From Bifidobacterium italicum (GTDB lineage Bacteria > Actinomycetota > Actinomycetes > Actinomycetales > Bifidobacteriaceae), in assembly GCF_002286915.1 (NCBI RefSeq), contig NZ_MVOG01000027.1, positions 1 to 64,000 of the forward strand: a DNA stretch of 64,000 nucleotides, in the 5' to 3' direction. Positions 44,411 through 53,190 of the stretch are shown one piece after another. Made by a program: the position numbers and the translations under genes. Within the stretch, counting starts at the first letter, position 1, and the number at the start of each line of letters is the position of its first letter. The notes beneath the pieces were generated by a model. That model did not search any database and was not told the DNA's origin. It saw only the letters and a list, made by a program, of their open reading frames with translations.

Positions 44411-44450
44411 GTCGGTGTCCCGACCGCCGAAACCGCCAAGGAGCCTGACG

Positions 44451-44738
44451 ATGAACGCACACCATCCCTATGTCTCGGAGCACCATGAGGGCAGGCCATG
44501 GTTCGAATGGTGCGTCGCCGGGCTCGTCGTAGCCGCCACGGTGCTCGCGATAATGGGGGAGCCGATGGCCGCCACGGCCATCGTGTCCGTGACCGCCATC
44601 GGCTCCGGTGCGGTGCGGCTGATCTACCGGGAACGCAGTCCCTGGAAGGTCAGGTCAGTCGCCTTCGACGCCGTGTGCGGCATTGGCTTCGGCGTCGCGC
44701 TAACGCTGCTGTACCTCGCCATCCGCTTCATCCGCTGA
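44451..44738 (+). CDS. DUF3017 family small membrane protein
   Basis: 95 residues. Three hydrophobic helices (WCVAGLVVAATVLAIMG, TAIVSVTAIGSGAVRLIY, CGIGFGVALTLLYLAIRF) and the RERSPWKVRS connection match the actinobacterial DUF3017 pattern. Function unknown. AAGGAG lies upstream of the ATG at good spacing. The 3' end overlaps the convergent aquaporin-type gene by 39 bp. Confidence 0.8.
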   Translation: MNAHHPYVSEHHEGRPWFEWCVAGLVVAATVLAIMGEPMAATAIVSVTAIGSGAVRLIYRERSPWKVRSVAFDAVCGIGFGVALTLLYLAIRFIR

Positions 44739-45719
44739 GCCGGCGTCGTCCGGGGTCGCCGGCGCTTCGGGCGCCGGCAGCTCGACGGACTCGGCCTGCT
44801 CCTCATAGACCACGGCGTCATCGGCGTCGGCGTGATCGGCCGCGTCGCCCTGCGCCATCGCGGCCTCGGCCACGTCGACGTCCATCTCGTCGCCGTTGGC
44901 CGCGCGCGAATGCGCGAGCTGCGCGACGATCATGACGAGCGCGACGATGGCGGCGGCAAGGATCGCCGTCACCCAGAACACCCACAGCTGTGAGAGCGGA
45001 TTGACCGTGTGCGAGCCTTCCTCATGCTGCGCGAAGACGGCGACGCCAGTGGCGCGCATCGGATTGATCGACGCGCCGGTGATCGGGGCGGCCATCGCGG
45101 CGGCGGCGGCATAGGCGACGCCCATCGTGACGGCCGCGGAGCGCGTCGCACGCCCGCTGCGCTTGAGCGTCGTCATCGCGGCGGCCACAACGATGACCGA
45201 CGCGAGCAGCTCGACGACGATCGCCATCGTGACGCCGTAGGTCAGGCCGTACTGGCTCAGGCTCGCATAAGTCAGGCTGTTCACGTCGTAGCCGTTGATC
45301 GCCATCATCGTCCACTGCGACTTGTTCACCGTCTCCGAGCTCGGGATGAGGAAGACGAAGAGCGCGCCGGCGACGAGGCCGCCGAGCACCTGCGCGATGA
45401 TGTAGAATACGCCGTCGCGCACGCGGGTCTTCGACGTGAGCATCGCCGCGACGGTGACGGCCGGGTTGAACTGCGCGCCGGAGACGCGCGCGAAGATCGA
45501 CGTCATCGCGCCGTAGACGACGCCGGTCGCCACGACGATGAACGCGAGGTTGAGTCCGAAGTTCACCACGCCGAACGAGCTCACCATGTAGATCGAGAAG
45601 CAGATGAGCAGGCTGCCGGCGAATTCGGCGCCGAGGCGGGCCCAAATGCTGTGTCCGTCGTTCTGCACGGCGGCGTCCTCGCGGACGTCGACCGTGGAAT
45701 CGTTATCAACAGCGGTCAT
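44700..45719 (-). CDS. MIP/aquaporin family channel
   Basis: 339 residues with six to eight hydrophobic helices. The first pore signature is canonical, GAQFNPAVTVA. The second is GASINPMRATG, with NPM in place of NPA. This suggests water or small-solute selectivity that differs from the standard glycerol facilitator. An acidic 75-residue cytoplasmic tail follows the last helix. The ATG has AAAGGAATA upstream. The leader contains a perfect 9-bp palindrome. Its 3' end overlaps the convergent DUF3017 gene. Confidence 0.87.
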   Translation of the reverse strand: MTAVDNDSTVDVREDAAVQNDGHSIWARLGAEFAGSLLICFSIYMVSSFGVVNFGLNLAFIVVATGVVYGAMTSIFARVSGAQFNPAVTVAAMLTSKTRVRDGVFYIIAQVLGGLVAGALFVFLIPSSETVNKSQWTMMAINGYDVNSLTYASLSQYGLTYGVTMAIVVELLASVIVVAAAMTTLKRSGRATRSAAVTMGVAYAAAAAMAAPITGASINPMRATGVAVFAQHEEGSHTVNPLSQLWVFWVTAILAAAIVALVMIVAQLAHSRAANGDEMDVDVAEAAMAQGDAADHADADDAVVYEEQAESVELPAPEAPATPDDAGSADEADGEVQQR

Positions 45720-45744
45720 AGATATATTCCTTTGCGGTACTTGA

Positions 45745-45766
45745 AGCCATGGTCTTCACCATGGCT
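45745..45766. promoter_or_regulatory. Perfect palindrome in the divergent aquaporin/rluB intergenic region
   Basis: AGCCATGGT (45745-45753), CTTC, ACCATGGCT (45758-45766). It lies in the 5' region of the minus-strand channel gene, 26 bp before its start codon. It may be an operator or an mRNA leader hairpin. Confidence 0.5.
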
Positions 45767-45794
45767 GGGACGCCGTTGTTCGGCGGCCACGCTG

Positions 45795-45800
45795 TACAAT
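45795..45800 (+). promoter_or_regulatory. -10 box of the rluB-der operon
   Basis: TACAAT, a near-consensus -10, lies 78 bases before the rluB ATG, with TAGACA a few bases further. The -35 is not clear. Confidence 0.5.
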
Positions 45801-45877
45801 ACTAGACAGTGGTCCTGCCGTCGCCTTCGGGCGTGCGGGACGACGCCATCAACACGAACGGCCACGTTGGGAGAACG

Positions 45878-46651
45878 ATGCCACACGCATATAGTCAAGC
45901 AAGGAAATCACACACCGAGGAACACGACGGAATACGGTTGCAGAAGCTGCTCGCGCAGGCCGGCTTCGGTTCGCGGCGCAAATGCGAGGAGATGATCGTC
46001 GACGGCCGCGTCGAGGTCGACGGCGAACTCGTCACCGAGCTCGGCACGAGGGTCGACCCCAAGACGCAGCAGGTGCGCGTGGACGGATCGCGTATCCGCC
46101 TCAATCCGAAGCATGTCACGCTCGCGCTCAACAAGCCGAGGAAGGTGCTCAGCGCGATGGAGGATCCGAAGGGACGCTACACGCTGCGCGACATCGTCGG
46201 CGACAAGTACGAGCGCATCTTCCATATGGGACGCCTCGACTACGATTCCGAGGGCCTCATCCTGATGACGAACGACGGCGAGCTCAGCCAGCACGTCATG
46301 CACCCGAAGTACGAGGTCGAGAAGACCTACATCGCCACGCTCGAGGGGCGCATGAGCGGCAACGTCTGCCGGCGCCTCGTACGCACCGGCGTGCAGCTCG
46401 ACGACGGATGGATCAAGCTCGACCACTGCTCGATCATCGACCAGAGCCGTGAGCAGACGATCGTCAAGGTCACGCTCCATTCGGGTAAGAACCGCATCGT
46501 GCGGCGCATCTTCGGCGCGATCGGCTTCCCGGTCAAGCGCCTCGTACGCACGCAGATCGGACCGATCAAGCTCGGCGACCTCAAGCCCGGCTCGTATCGT
46601 GTGCTGTCCGCCACCGAGGTCCGTTCGCTCTCCAAGGAGGTGGGCCTGTGA
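45878..46651 (+). CDS. rluB: rRNA pseudouridine synthase (RluB/RsuA family)
   Basis: 257 residues. An N-terminal S4 RNA-binding domain ([22 protein letters not shown]) is followed by the RsuA-type catalytic domain with the active-site aspartate in [19 protein letters not shown]. It modifies a uridine in rRNA, probably in 23S helix 89 by family. The ATG at 45878 follows GGGAGA. The stop overlaps the GTG of cmk-der. Position next to cmk-der is widely conserved. Confidence 0.92.
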   Translation: MPHAYSQARKSHTEEHDGIRLQKLLAQAGFGSRRKCEEMIVDGRVEVDGELVTELGTRVDPKTQQVRVDGSRIRLNPKHVTLALNKPRKVLSAMEDPKGRYTLRDIVGDKYERIFHMGRLDYDSEGLILMTNDGELSQHVMHPKYEVEKTYIATLEGRMSGNVCRRLVRTGVQLDDGWIKLDHCSIIDQSREQTIVKVTLHSGKNRIVRRIFGAIGFPVKRLVRTQIGPIKLGDLKPGSYRVLSATEVRSLSKEVGL

Positions 46652-48789
46652 TCACCGTCGCCATCGACGGCCCCGCCGGCGTCGGCAAGTCCTCGACGTC
46701 CAAGGCGCTTGCGAAGTACTACGGCTTCGCCTATCTCGACACCGGCGCGATGTACCGCGCCGCGACCTGGTGGGTGCTCGAGCAGGGTATCGACCTCGAC
46801 GCCGGTGACGTCGACGAGCGCGAGGTCACCGAGACGGTCGCGGCGCTGTTCACCGAGGGGCACTTCGACATCAGCGTCGATCCGGACACGCCGAACGACG
46901 CACGCGTGTTCTGCGATGGGCGCAACATCAGCGAGCAGATCCGCTCGAGCGAGATCAGCGCGCATGTCTCGCGCGTCTCGTCGATCATCCCGGTGCGCCA
47001 CATCCTCGTCGCCGCCCAGCGGGCGTACATCGCCGCCGAAGGCGTCGAGGAGGGCTTCTCGCATGGTCTCGGCATCGTCGCGGAGGGGCGTGACATCACC
47101 GACGTCGTCGCCCCGGACGCCGAGGTGCGCGTCCTGCTCACGGCGCGCGAGGATGTGCGTCAGGCGCGGCGCGCCCATCAGGCCGCCGACGGCGACGCCG
47201 GCGCCGAGAACGTCGCCGCGCGCGACGCCGCCGACTCCAAGGTGACGAACTTCACCGTCGCCGAGGACGGCGTCACGACGATCGACAACTCCGACCTCAA
47301 CTTCGAGCAGACGCTCGACCTGCTCATCGGGCTCGTCGACGACGCCATCGAGGAGCGGGAGTACGCCGAATATGCGAGCAACCTCGAGGGATACGAGCTC
47401 GACGAAGGCGACGAGGCGCTCATCGACGGCTCCGCGTTCACTTCCGGCGAACGGACGGCGCAGCGCAAGGAGGTCGGCGTGCTGGCGGTCATCGGCCGGC
47501 CGAACGTCGGCAAGTCGACGCTCGTCAACCGCATCCTCGGCCGTCGCGCCGCCGTCGTCGAGGACACGCCAGGCGTCACGCGCGACCGAGTCAGCTACGA
47601 CGCCGAATGGGCCGGCACGGACTTCAAGCTCGTCGACACCGGCGGCTGGGAGGCCGACGTCGAGGGCATCGACTCGGCGATCGCCTCGCAGGCGCAGATC
47701 GCCGTCGAGCTTGCGGACGCCGTCGTCTTCGTCGTCGACGGACAGACCGGGCTGACGCAGACCGACGAGCGCATCGTCAGGATGCTGCGCTCCGCGGGCA
47801 AGCCCGTCGTCGTCGCCGTGAACAAGGTCGACGACCAGGCCGGCGAATACATGGCCGCCGAGTTCTGGAAGCTCGGATTGGGCGAACCGTACCCGATCTC
47901 CGCGATGCACGGCAGGGGGGTGGGAGACCTGCTCGATGCGGCGCTCGAGGCGCTGCGCGGCGCAGAACGCACCTCCGGGTTCCTCACGCCGTCGCATCTG
48001 CGCCGCGTCGCGCTCGTCGGCAAACCGAACGTCGGCAAGTCGTCGCTGCTCAACCAGCTCGCGCATGAGGAGCGCTCGGTCGTCAACGATCTGGCGGGCA
48101 CGACGCGCGACCCGGTCGACGAGATCGTCACGATCGACGGCGAAGACTACCTCTTCATCGACACGGCCGGCATCAAGCGCCGGCAGCACAAGCTCTCCGG
48201 CGCCGAATACTATTCGTCGCTGCGCACGCAGGCGGCGATCGAACGCGCCGAACTCGCGCTCGTGCTCTTCGACGCGTCGGTGCCGATCTCCGATCAGGAC
48301 CTCAAGGTCATGAGCTCCGCCGTGGACGCGGGCCGTGCCGTCGTGCTCGTGTTCAACAAATGGGATCTCATGGACGAGTTCGACCGCCAGCGCATGGAGC
48401 GTCTGTGGAAGACCGAGTTCGACCGCGTGACCTGGGCGCAACGCGTCAACCTCTCGGCGAAGACCGGCTGGCACACGAACCGCCTGTCGCGCGCGATGAC
48501 GCAGGCGCTCGAGTCGTGGGACAAGCGCATCCCGACCGGCAAGCTCAACGCTTTCCTCGGCAAGGTCCAGGCCGCGCATCCGCATCCGCTGCGCGGCGGC
48601 AAGCAGCCGCGCATCCTGTTCGCGACGCAGGCCTCGAGCCGGCCCCCGCGCTTCGTCGTCTTCGCCACCGGCTTCCTCGAGCACGGCTACCGCCGCTTCC
48701 TCGAGCGTCAGTTGCGCGAGGAGTTCGGATTCGAGGGATCGCCGATCCAGATCTCCGTCAACATCCGAGAGAAGAAGCGGCGCAAGTGA
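46648..48789 (+). CDS. Bifunctional cytidylate kinase / GTPase Der
   Basis: 713 residues in one frame. Residues 1-235 are cytidylate kinase ([37 protein letters not shown]). Residues about 270-713 are the ribosome-assembly GTPase Der with two G domains ([43 protein letters not shown]) and the KH-like C-terminus ending in NIREKKRRK. The genes are separate in most bacteria; a cmk-der fusion is known in bifidobacteria. GTG start overlapping the rluB stop. Confidence 0.95.
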   Translation: MITVAIDGPAGVGKSSTSKALAKYYGFAYLDTGAMYRAATWWVLEQGIDLDAGDVDEREVTETVAALFTEGHFDISVDPDTPNDARVFCDGRNISEQIRSSEISAHVSRVSSIIPVRHILVAAQRAYIAAEGVEEGFSHGLGIVAEGRDITDVVAPDAEVRVLLTAREDVRQARRAHQAADGDAGAENVAARDAADSKVTNFTVAEDGVTTIDNSDLNFEQTLDLLIGLVDDAIEEREYAEYASNLEGYELDEGDEALIDGSAFTSGERTAQRKEVGVLAVIGRPNVGKSTLVNRILGRRAAVVEDTPGVTRDRVSYDAEWAGTDFKLVDTGGWEADVEGIDSAIASQAQIAVELADAVVFVVDGQTGLTQTDERIVRMLRSAGKPVVVAVNKVDDQAGEYMAAEFWKLGLGEPYPISAMHGRGVGDLLDAALEALRGAERTSGFLTPSHLRRVALVGKPNVGKSSLLNQLAHEERSVVNDLAGTTRDPVDEIVTIDGEDYLFIDTAGIKRRQHKLSGAEYYSSLRTQAAIERAELALVLFDASVPISDQDLKVMSSAVDAGRAVVLVFNKWDLMDEFDRQRMERLWKTEFDRVTWAQRVNLSAKTGWHTNRLSRAMTQALESWDKRIPTGKLNAFLGKVQAAHPHPLRGGKQPRILFATQASSRPPRFVVFATGFLEHGYRRFLERQLREEFGFEGSPIQISVNIREKKRRK

Positions 48790-48797
48790 CGCCATGG

Positions 48798-48839
48798 CAT
48801 GGGTGGGCGCCCGTGGTGTGTCACGGGCGCCCACCCATG
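48798..48839 (+). terminator. 18-bp perfect hairpin after cmk-der
   Basis: Bases 48798-48815 pair perfectly with 48822-48839 around GTGTGT, nine bases after the stop codon of cmk-der. Confidence 0.78.
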
Positions 48840-48852
48840 GGCCGCATACGAA

Positions 48853-48885
48853 AATCCCCCGGGGCGTTCGCCGCCCCGGGGGATT
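48853..48885 (-). terminator. Intrinsic terminator of tRNA-Pro
   Basis: AATCCCCCGGGGCG (minus strand 48885-48872) pairs perfectly with its partner (48866-48853) over 14 bp around a five-base loop. On the minus strand the stem is followed by TTTT, directly downstream of tRNA-Pro. Confidence 0.85.
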
Positions 48886-48891
48886 GATCTG

Positions 48892-48965
<74 letters not shown>

Positions 48966-48991
48966 AGCGGTGCGTCCTGCACCGAAGAGCC

Positions 48992-49021
48992 AATGTAGCA
49001 CAGCCTCGGCGACAACGCCAA
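48992..49021 (-). promoter_or_regulatory. Promoter of tRNA-Pro
   Basis: On the minus strand TTGGCG (49021-49016), an 18-base spacer and TACATT (48997-48992) lie 26 bases before the tRNA. Confidence 0.55.
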
Positions 49022-49249
49022 ATCGGCCGGCGCGGCGACCATTGTCCGCGTCCGTCCCGCGATGCCGTCAATCGTCGTGTTATCACCACGGAAAACTCTC
49101 TCTAAATCGCAGAGAAACGAAGATAATGCATATTGCCTCGCGCTCAATTAGACAGATTGAAGGTGGAGCCGCTACACTGGGACACGGCATTGCGCACGGA
49201 TGCCGGCCACCGGCCGTGCGCGCAACCGAGAAAGGGATTGGTCATCACC

Positions 49250-50677
49250 ATGGTCGATGTTTTCGAGCGCTCCGCGCACAAGATGCGGTCGCAGGGCATG
49301 AGCGACACCGCGATAGCCCAGTTCGAGCATCTCTACGACGTCTGGGCGAACGAGGAGGACACGAGCTACATCCATGAGGCCGACGTCGAGCCGATCACCG
49401 ATGTCCCGAACTTCCACGACGTCTATGAGACGATCAACCACGACAAGGCCGTCGACGCCTTCGCCAAGACGGCGTTCCTCAAGCTCAACGGCGGCCTCGG
49501 CACGTCGATGGGCCTCGACTACGCGAAGTCGTTGCTGCCGGTGCGCCGCCACAAGGCGCGTCCGATGCGATTCCTCGACATCATCCTCGGCCAGGTCGAT
49601 ACGGCGCGCACGCGTCTGGGCGTCGAGCTGCCGCTGACCTTCATGAACTCGTTCCGCACGTCGAAGGACACGATGGACGCGATCGCGAAGAACCACCACT
49701 TCGTGCAGGAGGACGTGCCCATCGAGATCGTCCAGCACGTCGAGCCCAAGATCGACCTGTCGACCGGCGAACCGGTGCGATGGTCGGCGAATCCCGACCT
49801 CGAATGGTGTCCGCCGGGGCACGGCGACCTGTATTCGACGCTCTATGAGTCCGGACTGCTCACCATCCTCGAGGAGCGCGGGTTCCGCTACCTGTTCATC
49901 TCCAATTCGGACAACCTCGGCGCACGACCGTCGCGCACGCTCGCACAGCATTTCGAGAACACCGGCGCGCCGATCATGATCGAGGTGGCGCGGCGCACCG
50001 AAGCCGACCGCAAGGGCGGCCACATCGTGCGCGACCGCGTCACCGGACGCCTGATGCTGCGCGAGATGACGCAGGTGGATCCACGCGACCGGGGCGCCGC
50101 GATGGACATCCACAAGCATCCGTTCTTCAACACGAACAACATCTGGGTGCGCATCGACGCGCTGCGCAGGATGCTCGACGAGCACGGCGGTGTGCTGCCG
50201 CTGCCGGTCATCCGCAACCACAAGACCGTCGACCCCACCGATCCGACGTCGACGAAGGTCGTCCAGCTCGAGACGGCGATGGGCGCCGCCGTGAACCTGT
50301 TCAACGGCGCGATCTGCGTGCAGGTGGACCGCATGCGCTTCCTGCCGGTCAAGACGACCGACGACCTGTTCATCATGCGTTCCGACCGCTTCCATCTGAC
50401 TGATTCCTACGAGATGGAGGACGGCGACTACCATTTCCCGAACGTCGAGCTCGACAAGCGCTACTACAAGAACATCCAGGACTTCGAGGAGCGTTTCCCC
50501 TATGGCGTGCCGTCGATTGCCGCGGCCGCGTCGTTCCGTGTCGAGGGCGACTGGACCTTCGGCCGCAACGTCAGCCTGTTCGGGGACGCGCGCCTTGCGG
50601 ATTCGGGGCGTCCCAGCTACGTGCCGAACGGCGAATTCGTCGGACCGCAGGGCGTCGAGCCGGACGAATGGCTGTGA
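49250..50677 (+). CDS. UTP-glucose-1-phosphate uridylyltransferase (UDPGP family)
   Basis: 475 residues. Makes UDP-glucose for the Leloir-type galactose route and for surface glycans. It is the eukaryotic-type UDPGP, not GalU: the nucleotide-binding loop is FLKLNGGLGTSMGL near residue 80, with SNSDNLGA in the middle. Bifidobacteria are known to carry this type. I chose the ATG at 49250; an in-frame TTG at 49238 with AAAGGGA is an alternative. A -10 (TACACT, 49173) lies upstream. Confidence 0.92.
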   Translation: MVDVFERSAHKMRSQGMSDTAIAQFEHLYDVWANEEDTSYIHEADVEPITDVPNFHDVYETINHDKAVDAFAKTAFLKLNGGLGTSMGLDYAKSLLPVRRHKARPMRFLDIILGQVDTARTRLGVELPLTFMNSFRTSKDTMDAIAKNHHFVQEDVPIEIVQHVEPKIDLSTGEPVRWSANPDLEWCPPGHGDLYSTLYESGLLTILEERGFRYLFISNSDNLGARPSRTLAQHFENTGAPIMIEVARRTEADRKGGHIVRDRVTGRLMLREMTQVDPRDRGAAMDIHKHPFFNTNNIWVRIDALRRMLDEHGGVLPLPVIRNHKTVDPTDPTSTKVVQLETAMGAAVNLFNGAICVQVDRMRFLPVKTTDDLFIMRSDRFHLTDSYEMEDGDYHFPNVELDKRYYKNIQDFEERFPYGVPSIAAAASFRVEGDWTFGRNVSLFGDARLADSGRPSYVPNGEFVGPQGVEPDEWL

Positions 50678-50823
50678 TCCGCCGTTTGTTCGCAGACCAA
50701 GAAAATCGGAGTTTTTTCGAGAAATCGACCATCCGGGCTGAAAAAGCCTATATCATGGGAGAGGGTGCACGGCATCCCCCGATGCCCACACCTACGAAAA
50801 ACTTTAATGATACGTGAGGACCA

Positions 50824-52749
50824 ATGGCTGAGGGTAGTAACGGTAGGCGCCGCTTCTCCGACAAGTGGGGCAAACACGAGCTCGATGTTCTGGCAGTACT
50901 GTCATCCGCCTTTCCGCAATGGCTGACATCGCGGCAGATCGCACAACGCGTGAAGGCCTACGCCGATTCGTACGGCGAGCTGGCCGACCAGGCGGCGAAG
51001 GCGGCGTTCGCCAAGCAGTTCCAGCGCGACCGGGCGAAGCTCGCCGCGATGGGCATCGCGATCGAGTCGCGGCAACCCGAATACTCATCCAAGTCCGAAG
51101 GGCAGGACTTCGCGTCATACCGCCTGCAGCTCGGCGACGAGCCGCGCATCCGCCTGCGGTTCCGTCCCGAGGACCTGCCGGTCCTCGCCGCCGCGAACTA
51201 TCTGGCGCGTTCGATGTCGATGTCCTCGATGCCGGCCCCCACGCAACCGGCACACGCCTCCCGCACCGCGCCGCGTGTGCCGCAGACGCCGATTCCCGGA
51301 CTCGGTCTCGATTCGATCGCGCCGGGGCTCGGCACCCAGCACATCCCGGAGAATCTGGTCAGGGAAGTCGATTCGCGTCGCTTCGCCGCGACCGTCGCCG
51401 TCGACGGCGAGCACATCAACGTCGCCTACACCGATTCGGACGATCTGGCCATGTTCGTCCTCGAACACCCCAATTCGTCGGTCGTCAGCCCGCCCGAGGC
51501 CGTCGCGGCGTACCATCGCCGCCTCAACGCGGCGACGCGGTTCGAGCTCGCCGACGACTCCGCCAACCCGATGAGCGCCAAGGTCCACGCCCATTCGATC
51601 GAATCGGGAGAGCCTGACGAGGACGAGGAGCCCCAGAACGCGAAGACGCACAAGAAGAACGCGTTCCAGACCGGCAGCGAGGTCGACCGGCGTCTGCGCC
51701 TGATGCTGTTCCTGTCCGCGCATCTGGGCGAGGAGTACTCGTTGCCCGAACTCGCCGAGCGTTTCATCGGCAGCCCGAAGAACGACGACGAGATGAAGAA
51801 GTACGTCAACACGATCCACAAGGATATCAACACGCTGACGACGGTCTCCGACGACGGCGAGATGGCCGGCAGCCAGTTCTTCGACATCGACTGGTCGCTG
51901 CTCGACGCCGAGGGCATCGTCTCGGCGACGAACTCGCTCGGTCTCGAACGCCTCGCCGGCATCTCGCCGCAGTACATGAGCATGCTCACCGCCTCGGTCA
52001 ACTATCTTGCCCATGCGCAGCTGCTGCCCGAGGACCAGCGAGAGCAGGCGCGCGACCTGTATGCACGCCTTGTCAAATACGTCGCGCCGGGGGAGACGCC
52101 TTGGCTGAGCCTGACCGGATACGAGCTCGAGCCGCGTTGCTTCGACGCCGTCAAGCGCGCGATCAAGGACCATGCGCTGCTCAACATGGAGTACCGAGAC
52201 GGCTCGGGCCGCGTCATGCGCCGTCTCGTCGCCCCGTCGAAGATCTACGTCGACGAAGGCGTCTACTACGCGGCGATGTGGACGGACGTCGAGCAGTACG
52301 CGCCGGACGATCTCAAAGCGCTCGTGCGCAAGGACATGACGCTCAACAAGGAGACGGGCGAGCCCCGCATCTGGCAGGTGCTGCGAATCGCGCGCATCGA
52401 GGAGGCGAGCATCGTCGCGCCGACGAAGCCGCTCGACATCCCGAAGGTCTCCGTCTCCGACCTGCGCAAGTGGATCATCGACACGGCCACGCCCGCCGTG
52501 TTCATCACCGACCAGCCGCATCTCGACTTCATCAAGACGCTCGCCGATGCGGACGTCGAACCATGCGGCGAAGGCGAGAAGGTGCATCTGTTCGTGCAGT
52601 CCGATTCCTGGTTCGTCGCCTTCTGCATCGCCCACGCCCGCCACATCGTCGCCGTCGCCCCGGAGACGCTGCGCACGATGATGATCGCCCGCGCCGAACG
52701 CGAACTCAGTCTCTCCGATCAGGTCATCGAGACCGAACAGGAACAGTAG
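50824..52749 (+). CDS. Fused PafBC-like WYL-domain regulator
   Basis: 641 residues. The N-terminal region (about 10-95) is a winged HTH (HELDVLAVLSSAFPQWLTSRQIAQRV). A second HTH-like region follows at about 290-345 (RLRLMLFLSAHLGEEYSLPE). A WYL-type domain lies at about 445-520 (LLNMEYRDGSGRVMRRLVAP), then a WCX-like end. The order and length fit PafB and PafC joined into one protein, the actinobacterial activators of the LexA-independent DNA-damage response. The helY-type helicase two genes downstream supports this, as in the mycobacterial pafBC-tatAC-helY order. Confidence 0.68.
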   Translation: MAEGSNGRRRFSDKWGKHELDVLAVLSSAFPQWLTSRQIAQRVKAYADSYGELADQAAKAAFAKQFQRDRAKLAAMGIAIESRQPEYSSKSEGQDFASYRLQLGDEPRIRLRFRPEDLPVLAAANYLARSMSMSSMPAPTQPAHASRTAPRVPQTPIPGLGLDSIAPGLGTQHIPENLVREVDSRRFAATVAVDGEHINVAYTDSDDLAMFVLEHPNSSVVSPPEAVAAYHRRLNAATRFELADDSANPMSAKVHAHSIESGEPDEDEEPQNAKTHKKNAFQTGSEVDRRLRLMLFLSAHLGEEYSLPELAERFIGSPKNDDEMKKYVNTIHKDINTLTTVSDDGEMAGSQFFDIDWSLLDAEGIVSATNSLGLERLAGISPQYMSMLTASVNYLAHAQLLPEDQREQARDLYARLVKYVAPGETPWLSLTGYELEPRCFDAVKRAIKDHALLNMEYRDGSGRVMRRLVAPSKIYVDEGVYYAAMWTDVEQYAPDDLKALVRKDMTLNKETGEPRIWQVLRIARIEEASIVAPTKPLDIPKVSVSDLRKWIIDTATPAVFITDQPHLDFIKTLADADVEPCGEGEKVHLFVQSDSWFVAFCIAHARHIVAVAPETLRTMMIARAERELSLSDQVIETEQEQ

Positions 52750-52760
52750 GAAGGACATCC

Positions 52761-53078
52761 ATGCCCTGGTGGATCTGGCTCATCCTCGCGCTCTTCATGC
52801 TCGCGATGCTCGTCGCCGGCGTCGTCTATGCGGCCGTGCACGCGATGCGCGCATCGAAGGTCGTCGGCGCCGTCGCCGCCGACATCACCGCGCGCATCGA
52901 CGAGATGAACGCGCCGCAGGACGAGGGGGCCGCTCCCCGGCGCGCGATCTTCACCGAACCGCTCGCCGTCGCCGCCGACCGCTACGCGGATGCCCATGCC
53001 GGCGTAATCGAACGCAGGGAGCGCCGGCACGACCGCCATGCCGCCGTCTGGCGCCGCTGGTCGCGGTTCAACGACTGA
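52761..53078 (+). CDS. Small membrane protein between pafBC and helY
   Basis: 105 residues. One N-terminal transmembrane helix (residues 3-28), an amphipathic helix, then a basic cytoplasmic tail (ERRERRHDRHAAVWRRWSRF). AGGAAGGAC precedes the ATG, 11 bp after the WYL gene. It occupies the place of tatA/tatC in the mycobacterial cluster, but lacks the TatA hinge motif, so I do not call it TatA. Function unknown. Confidence 0.72.
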   Translation: MPWWIWLILALFMLAMLVAGVVYAAVHAMRASKVVGAVAADITARIDEMNAPQDEGAAPRRAIFTEPLAVAADRYADAHAGVIERRERRHDRHAAVWRRWSRFND

Positions 53079-53082
53079 AAGA

Positions 53083-53162
53083 CCGTCGCGCGATGACGCC
53101 CCGTCGTCGCGCGACGGCATATTACCCGGCCGCGGGCGTTCCGACATGGGGCGCCCGCGGCC
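53083..53162 (+). terminator. Two tandem hairpins before helY
   Basis: CCGTCGCGCGATGACG/CGTCGTCGCGCGACGG (53083-53098 with 53102-53117, one G-U pair) is followed by GGCCGCGGGCG/CGCCCGCGGCC (53128-53138 with 53152-53162). There is no U-tract. They may be a terminator pair for the pafBC transcript or processing signals. Confidence 0.5.
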
Positions 53163-53190
53163 ATCGACATCAACGGATGAAGGTTCCATC

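Noticed and set aside
52761-53078. TatA assigned from position next to pafBC and helY
   Set aside because: It has one N-terminal helix like TatA but lacks the Phe-Gly hinge and the TatA amphipathic helix pattern; position alone is not enough.
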